This document shows positions 61,440 to 64,000 of a stretch of DNA of 64,000 nt, piece by piece. The translations under genes were made by a program, and so were the position numbers. Within the stretch, counting starts at the first letter, position 1, and every line of letters starts with the position of its first letter. The DNA lies in the NCBI RefSeq assembly GCF_033473495.1, contig NC_088935.1, positions 5,084,001 through 5,148,000 of the forward strand. The letters are read 5' to 3'. The stretch comes from Cercospora beticola. Its lineage: Eukaryota > Ascomycota > Dothideomycetes > Mycosphaerellales > Mycosphaerellaceae. Under the pieces are notes generated by a model. That model saw only the letters and a program-made list of their open reading frames with translations, made no database searches and was not told the DNA's origin.

Positions 61440-62562
61440 TCAGGCGTGCTTCTTGACAAATTGCAGCAATGCAGAATCCACAATCTCTGGATGAGAGAAA
61501 GACAAAAAGTGCTGCCCGCCTTCTACCACTTGAAGCTTCGCATCGCAGTTGGTAAACAACTTGATCTCTTCTTCCGCGTTTGCAACCTGTACAATCAGCG
61601 TCAGTAACACGTTCACATTTTTCCGCCACTGCCATTTTACTCACACTGTACACCTGATCCGAAGTCCCATGCATCCAAAGCACAGGACACTTCACATCCG
61701 ATAACCTCGAATGCAATCCATCCCGCTCCCTCAAATTGATAGCAGCCATCCGAGCTCGACGTCTTCCATCATCTCCCTGATAATTCGACTTGATCGTCTG
61801 AGTCCAGAATTTCCGCGTCTCAGCAGGAACATCTTGACCGAAACCAACATCGATCAAGAAGTTGCAGTAATCGTCAGTAGGAACAAAGTCTGGTGTGGGA
61901 GTCGTGGTCGTCCACTCTTGAATCGTACCACCGAGGGCATCAAAGCCTTGCCAGCAGCCAAGTTGACGTGTTCGCTCAGATTCGTAGTCCATTGATGTGC
62001 CCAGTGGGATAATTCCGGCGATCTTGACTGCAAGTCAGCGATATGGAGAGCGGAGTTGATTTTGGTACTGACCTTCTCTGGTGCCAGAAGGGCCATTCTG
62101 ACGCAGATCCATCCGCCCTGCGAAGTACCAAGGACGAAGACTTTGCCTCTAATATCAAGAGCTTCGAGGGCCTGAAGATTCATGATCGCGGTGTCCCAGT
62201 AGGTGAAATTCTCCGTGTCGGTCCGACTGTTCATTCTCAGAAACGGTGTTCACAAATGTTCAGCATCTCACCTACGTCTGACCATGTCCAAGCAGCTCAA
62301 TCGATATGAGATTGAGCGCATTCGTCAATTCCTTGTTCGCATACTGTGATTTGTACAACTCGCTCGAAGTAGTAAAACTGTTCACAAGGACCACAGTTGG
62401 CTTCGCAGGATCGTAAGGATGTGGCATCTGGTATGCGGCATCGATGCCGCCCAGATGAGGCACATGAACAGTCTTAGTGTTAGGCATATTGTTCCACTGT
62501 GCAGCCAATTCGAGAATTCGTTGTTGTGCAACAACAGCAGCACCTCGGATCTTTGTAGTCAT
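61440..62562 (-). CDS. Alpha/beta hydrolase
   Basis: Four exons. 62276-62562 joins 62073-62226 (49-bp intron, GTAGGT donor), which then joins 61645-62022 and 61440-61586 (58-bp intron, GTGAGT donor, ACAG acceptor), giving 321 residues. The second junction is ambiguous: donor GTCAGT with acceptor TCAAG (321 residues), or donor GTACCA with acceptor TTGCAG (324 residues). Both restore IAGIIPLGTSMDYESERTR. Motifs: VVLVNSFTTSSELYKSQY, IELLGHGQT, the elbow VFVLGTSQGGW, the acid in LWMHGTSDQVYS and the histidine in EGGQHFLSFSHPE, so the triad is complete. No signal peptide. It diverges from the RCC1 gene, 238 bp apart. Substrate unknown. Confidence 0.88.
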
Positions 62563-62800
62563 AGACAAGAAGCGGGACAATGTCTAGTCCGCGACTTGAT
62601 TGGGTGGACTACTTTAATACAGTGGCTCCAGATCTATCGACTGTGACCTCATTTGTTCGTCTTGCTGGGCAAAGGACGAGTCTCGCTTATGCGGAAGCGG
62701 GGCCTTGAGCGGGGCCTGACTTTGGGCGTGCCTTCCCAGTACAGACTTGCAGCTGTCAATGTACCAAGGTACAACCGCCATAGCCAGAACAGCTTCAACT

Positions 62801-63985
62801 ATGGCCGGAAACAGTCGAGACAGACTGACAAATGGAAACGACTCTGGACAGTTGTACGCTGCTGGCTTCAATGCGCACAAGCAATTGAATCCTACCACCA
62901 CAGAGGATCTGAGGGACTTCAAAGCATTCAGCACTGATGCCAAGGGCCCTCGAGTTCTATTCGCGGGATGGAGCACTACAGTGATCATCGACGGGACTCG
63001 AGTGCTTAGCTTGGGATACCAGCGAATTGACCAAGACCTGGGCCCTTTAGCCCAAGAGCTACATTCAGCCATTGGAGACCATGATGCATTCAAGGCATGT
63101 GTCGACGATGCGGGCCGCCTCTATGTCGTCGAAGATGACCAGAGCGGCGGACATGTTCTCGTGTGCAAAAGCGTTGATTCCTCCCCTCGCATCGGTCGAT
63201 TGGCTCTGGCGTCGAACAATCGCATTGCTATGACCGCCAAGCAGGCACCGAATGGCAATCTCTGTCACCTCACTGAGTTCGAAACGTATGAATCGTTTCT
63301 GAAATGGTACGAAGATCCTAGTGGCGAGGGCAACTACCCTATCGGCCATCATATGCTGCCTGGCAGACCGAAAGACCTTCGATCGAATGTAGCGACCTTC
63401 ATACTGCTCTTTCATGATGGTAGCGTCTGGACATGGTAAGTTACACAACAAGGCCAAGGAGTCTACCTTGTCACTGACTGGTTCAGGGGAGACTCGAGAT
63501 ACCAATCTCTGGGTCGGCGTGTCACCGGGGAAGGTGCCACACCAGCTCATCAACCAGGAGTAGTGGAAGACCTTGGAGGCCTAGTCATCGAGTCCATTGC
63601 GGCTGGAGGCTGGGAGGCGGCCGCGATCTCTGAGGACAAGGCCCTATACATATGGGGCGCCGCGGCGCCAGGCGGTGAGGATCGTATCAAGAGCCTAGAA
63701 CCGGGAGAGCTCAGCCTGGTGACGATCTCCGATAGCCCAGATTCAGAACCGCTCGACGTGACGAGTGTCAGCTTTGGGAGCGATCACATTGCTGCAGTAG
63801 CAAATGGCGGGCTCTATGTCGCTGGGAGAAACTCAAATGGCCAGCTTGGAATCGGCCGTGGAGATGCGTTCCTCGCAGACTGGCACAAAGTCGAGCGTCT
63901 GTCTGAAGTCCAACAAGTGATATGCGGCCCTTGCTCAACTTTTGCATTGGCAGCCGGACCGGACAATTCAGCTGAGAAATCTTGA
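62801..63985 (+). CDS. RCC1-repeat protein, Ats1-like
   Basis: Exons 62801-63435 and 63487-63985 (51-bp intron, GTAAGT donor, CACTGACT branch, GTTCAG acceptor, phase 2) give 377 residues. RCC1-type blade motifs are visible: GQLYAAGFNAHKQLN at the start, SVWTWGDSRYQSLGRRV rebuilt over the junction, AALYIWG-like EDKALYIWGAAAPGG, and LYVAGRNSNGQLGIGRG near the end, followed by CGPCSTFALAAG. The size and small number of blades resemble yeast Ats1/Kti13, a partner of Kti11 in diphthamide and Elongator pathways, but other small RCC1 proteins (RCCD1, Sergef) fit too. The assignment to Ats1 is weak. Confidence 0.82.
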
Positions 63986-64000
63986 CAAGCCCATCGTCAA

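Noticed and set aside
1..64000. Secondary-metabolite cluster
   Set aside because: The P450-derived protein, flavoprotein, hydrolases and amidase are far apart and separated by housekeeping genes; no backbone synthase is present.

Overview
This window is nuclear DNA from a filamentous ascomycete (Pezizomycotina). Genes lie on both strands about 1.5-2 kb apart. Most have one to six short introns (about 46-110 bp) with GT..AG ends and a CTNAC-type branch site close to the acceptor. The products are typical of moulds: Stt3, Tsr1, Mps1, Hut1, Pdx1, NudC, 2EXR-type proteins and secreted hydrolases. Gene content suggests a dothideomycete, but nothing here proves it. There are no bacterial operons, rRNA genes, CRISPR arrays or complete transposons, and I recognised no tRNA.

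Layout. 0.7-4.4 kb: diphthamide protein Dph2, an EthD-like protein and NudC. 4.4-6.4 kb: sparse, with one uncertain ORF. 6.4-18.6 kb: a CNNM/Mam3-type membrane protein, a secreted alpha/beta hydrolase, a PAF-acetylhydrolase-like membrane protein, a long disordered repeat protein and a secreted amidase with a C-terminal membrane tail. 19-30.7 kb: Hut1, a P/Q-rich protein, a seven-exon CCCH zinc-finger gene carrying an in-frame TAG and a GC-AG intron, a mitochondrial membrane protein divergent from Pdx1, then Stt3 and Tma22. 30.7-33.1 kb: gene-poor, but it hides a three-exon, six-cysteine small secreted protein and a MITE-like inverted repeat. 33-48 kb: Mps1 kinase, a triple-KH protein divergent from a nicotinamide riboside kinase, an ARMH3/DUF1741 protein divergent from a DUF726 hydrolase, two small tail-anchored proteins (one with two PPSY motifs) and phosphomannose isomerase. 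48.5-64 kb: Tsr1, a P450-derived protein that has lost its heme ligand, an Sdhaf4-type factor, a hotdog thioesterase, a coiled-coil protein possibly of augmin type, a COG2907-type flavoprotein, the SNARE Vti1, a 2EXR-type protein, an alpha/beta hydrolase and an RCC1-repeat protein.

Most of these are conserved housekeeping genes that happen to be neighbours, not a pathway cluster. Several touch translation (Dph2, Tma22, Tsr1) or the secretory pathway (Stt3, Hut1, Vti1, phosphomannose isomerase, ARMH3), but the sequence gives no evidence that they are co-regulated. The least ordinary items are the heme-less P450 fusion, the interrupted CCCH gene, the hidden secreted protein and the PPxY membrane protein. 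Exon joins were worked out by hand from frame, splice consensus and family resemblance.
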